From NCBI GenBank assembly GCA_030447125.1, contig JAUJLZ010000079.1:1-7514 (forward strand): a stretch of DNA of 7,514 nt, in the 5' to 3' direction. Origin of the DNA: Acidimicrobiales bacterium. Its GTDB lineage: Bacteria; Actinomycetota; Acidimicrobiia; Acidimicrobiales; CADCSY01. Below the pieces are notes generated by a model. That model was given only the letters and a program-made list of their open reading frames with translations. It did not search any database and was not told the origin of the DNA. Both the position numbers and the translations under genes were made by a program. This document shows, one piece after another, positions 7,435 through 7,514 of this stretch (the stretch's first letter is position 1; the number at the start of each line of letters is the position of its first letter).

Positions 7435-7514
7435 CGGTCGACCTCGTTCGGGCCGGACTGCTCGCCTCGGTGGGGGTGGGCCACGACGTGACCATCCTTC
7501 CAGGGCGACGAGGG
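7431..7514 (-). CDS. recC: Probable C-terminal end of RecC (5' part beyond window)
   Basis: Only the last 27 codons and a TGA lie inside the window. The frame reads SPWKDGHVVAHPHRGEQSG and ends NEVDR before the stop. It is open to the window edge, and its TGA overlaps the recB GTG as GTGA, the same coupled arrangement seen between recB and recD. The identity as recC rests mainly on position, since recC usually stands directly before recB in high-GC actinobacteria; the tail is too short to recognise by sequence. RecC would be the Chi-scanning, inactive helicase-like subunit of the complex. Confidence 0.55.
   Translation of the reverse strand, partial: PSSPWKDGHVVAHPHRGEQSGPNEVDR
7441..7445 (-). 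promoter_or_regulatory. Ribosome binding site of recB
   Basis: On the minus strand this reads GAGGT, six bases before the GTG start at 7434 and inside the last codons of the upstream gene. It supports the GTG start immediately ahead of the Walker A region, and means recB can be initiated by new ribosomes as well as by coupling across the GTGA overlap. Confidence 0.5.

Noticed and set aside
5647..7491. Long plus-strand open frame (614 codons) opposite recB
   Set aside because: Mirror of the recB coding frame, with repetitive Gly/Val/Ala/His composition, no domain and no ribosome binding site. Explained by third-position GC bias.

Overview
The window is very GC-rich and gene-dense. All of its genes lie on the minus strand. 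The base composition, frequent GTG starts, four-base stop/start overlaps and actinobacterial-looking RecB and RecD proteins suggest a high-GC Actinomycetota chromosome, possibly a lineage such as the Acidimicrobiia. That taxonomic placement is an inference; no RNA gene or other marker is present to confirm it.

In transcription order (high to low coordinate), the window opens at 7514-7431 with what is probably the last 27 codons of recC. Next come a complete recB (7434-4009) and a complete recD (4012-2042). The three are joined by overlapping stop/start codons: GTGA between the putative recC and recB, and ATGA between recB and recD. This is the usual recC-recB-recD arrangement. The products form the RecBCD (exonuclease V) helicase-nuclease, which processes double-strand DNA ends for RecA-dependent recombination and degrades foreign linear DNA. 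All helicase motifs in RecB and RecD and the RecB nuclease residues are visible, so both proteins look functional.

An 82-bp gap (1960-2041) separates recD from a second group of genes with no obvious link to DNA repair: a PhyH-family Fe(II)/2-oxoglutarate dioxygenase (1959-1126), an aldo/keto reductase (1096-239), and the N-terminus of a GH1-like glycoside hydrolase (242-1, running off the left edge). The dioxygenase-reductase gap is 29 bp, and the reductase and hydrolase overlap by GTGA. These three are probably co-transcribed and may act on a common small-molecule or glycoside substrate, which the sequence does not identify.

No RNA gene, mobile element, CRISPR array, attachment site or convincing terminator was seen. 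No gene-free stretch exceeds 82 bp. The window looks like ordinary chromosomal sequence; the most interesting part is the uncharacterised dioxygenase/reductase/glycosidase cassette.
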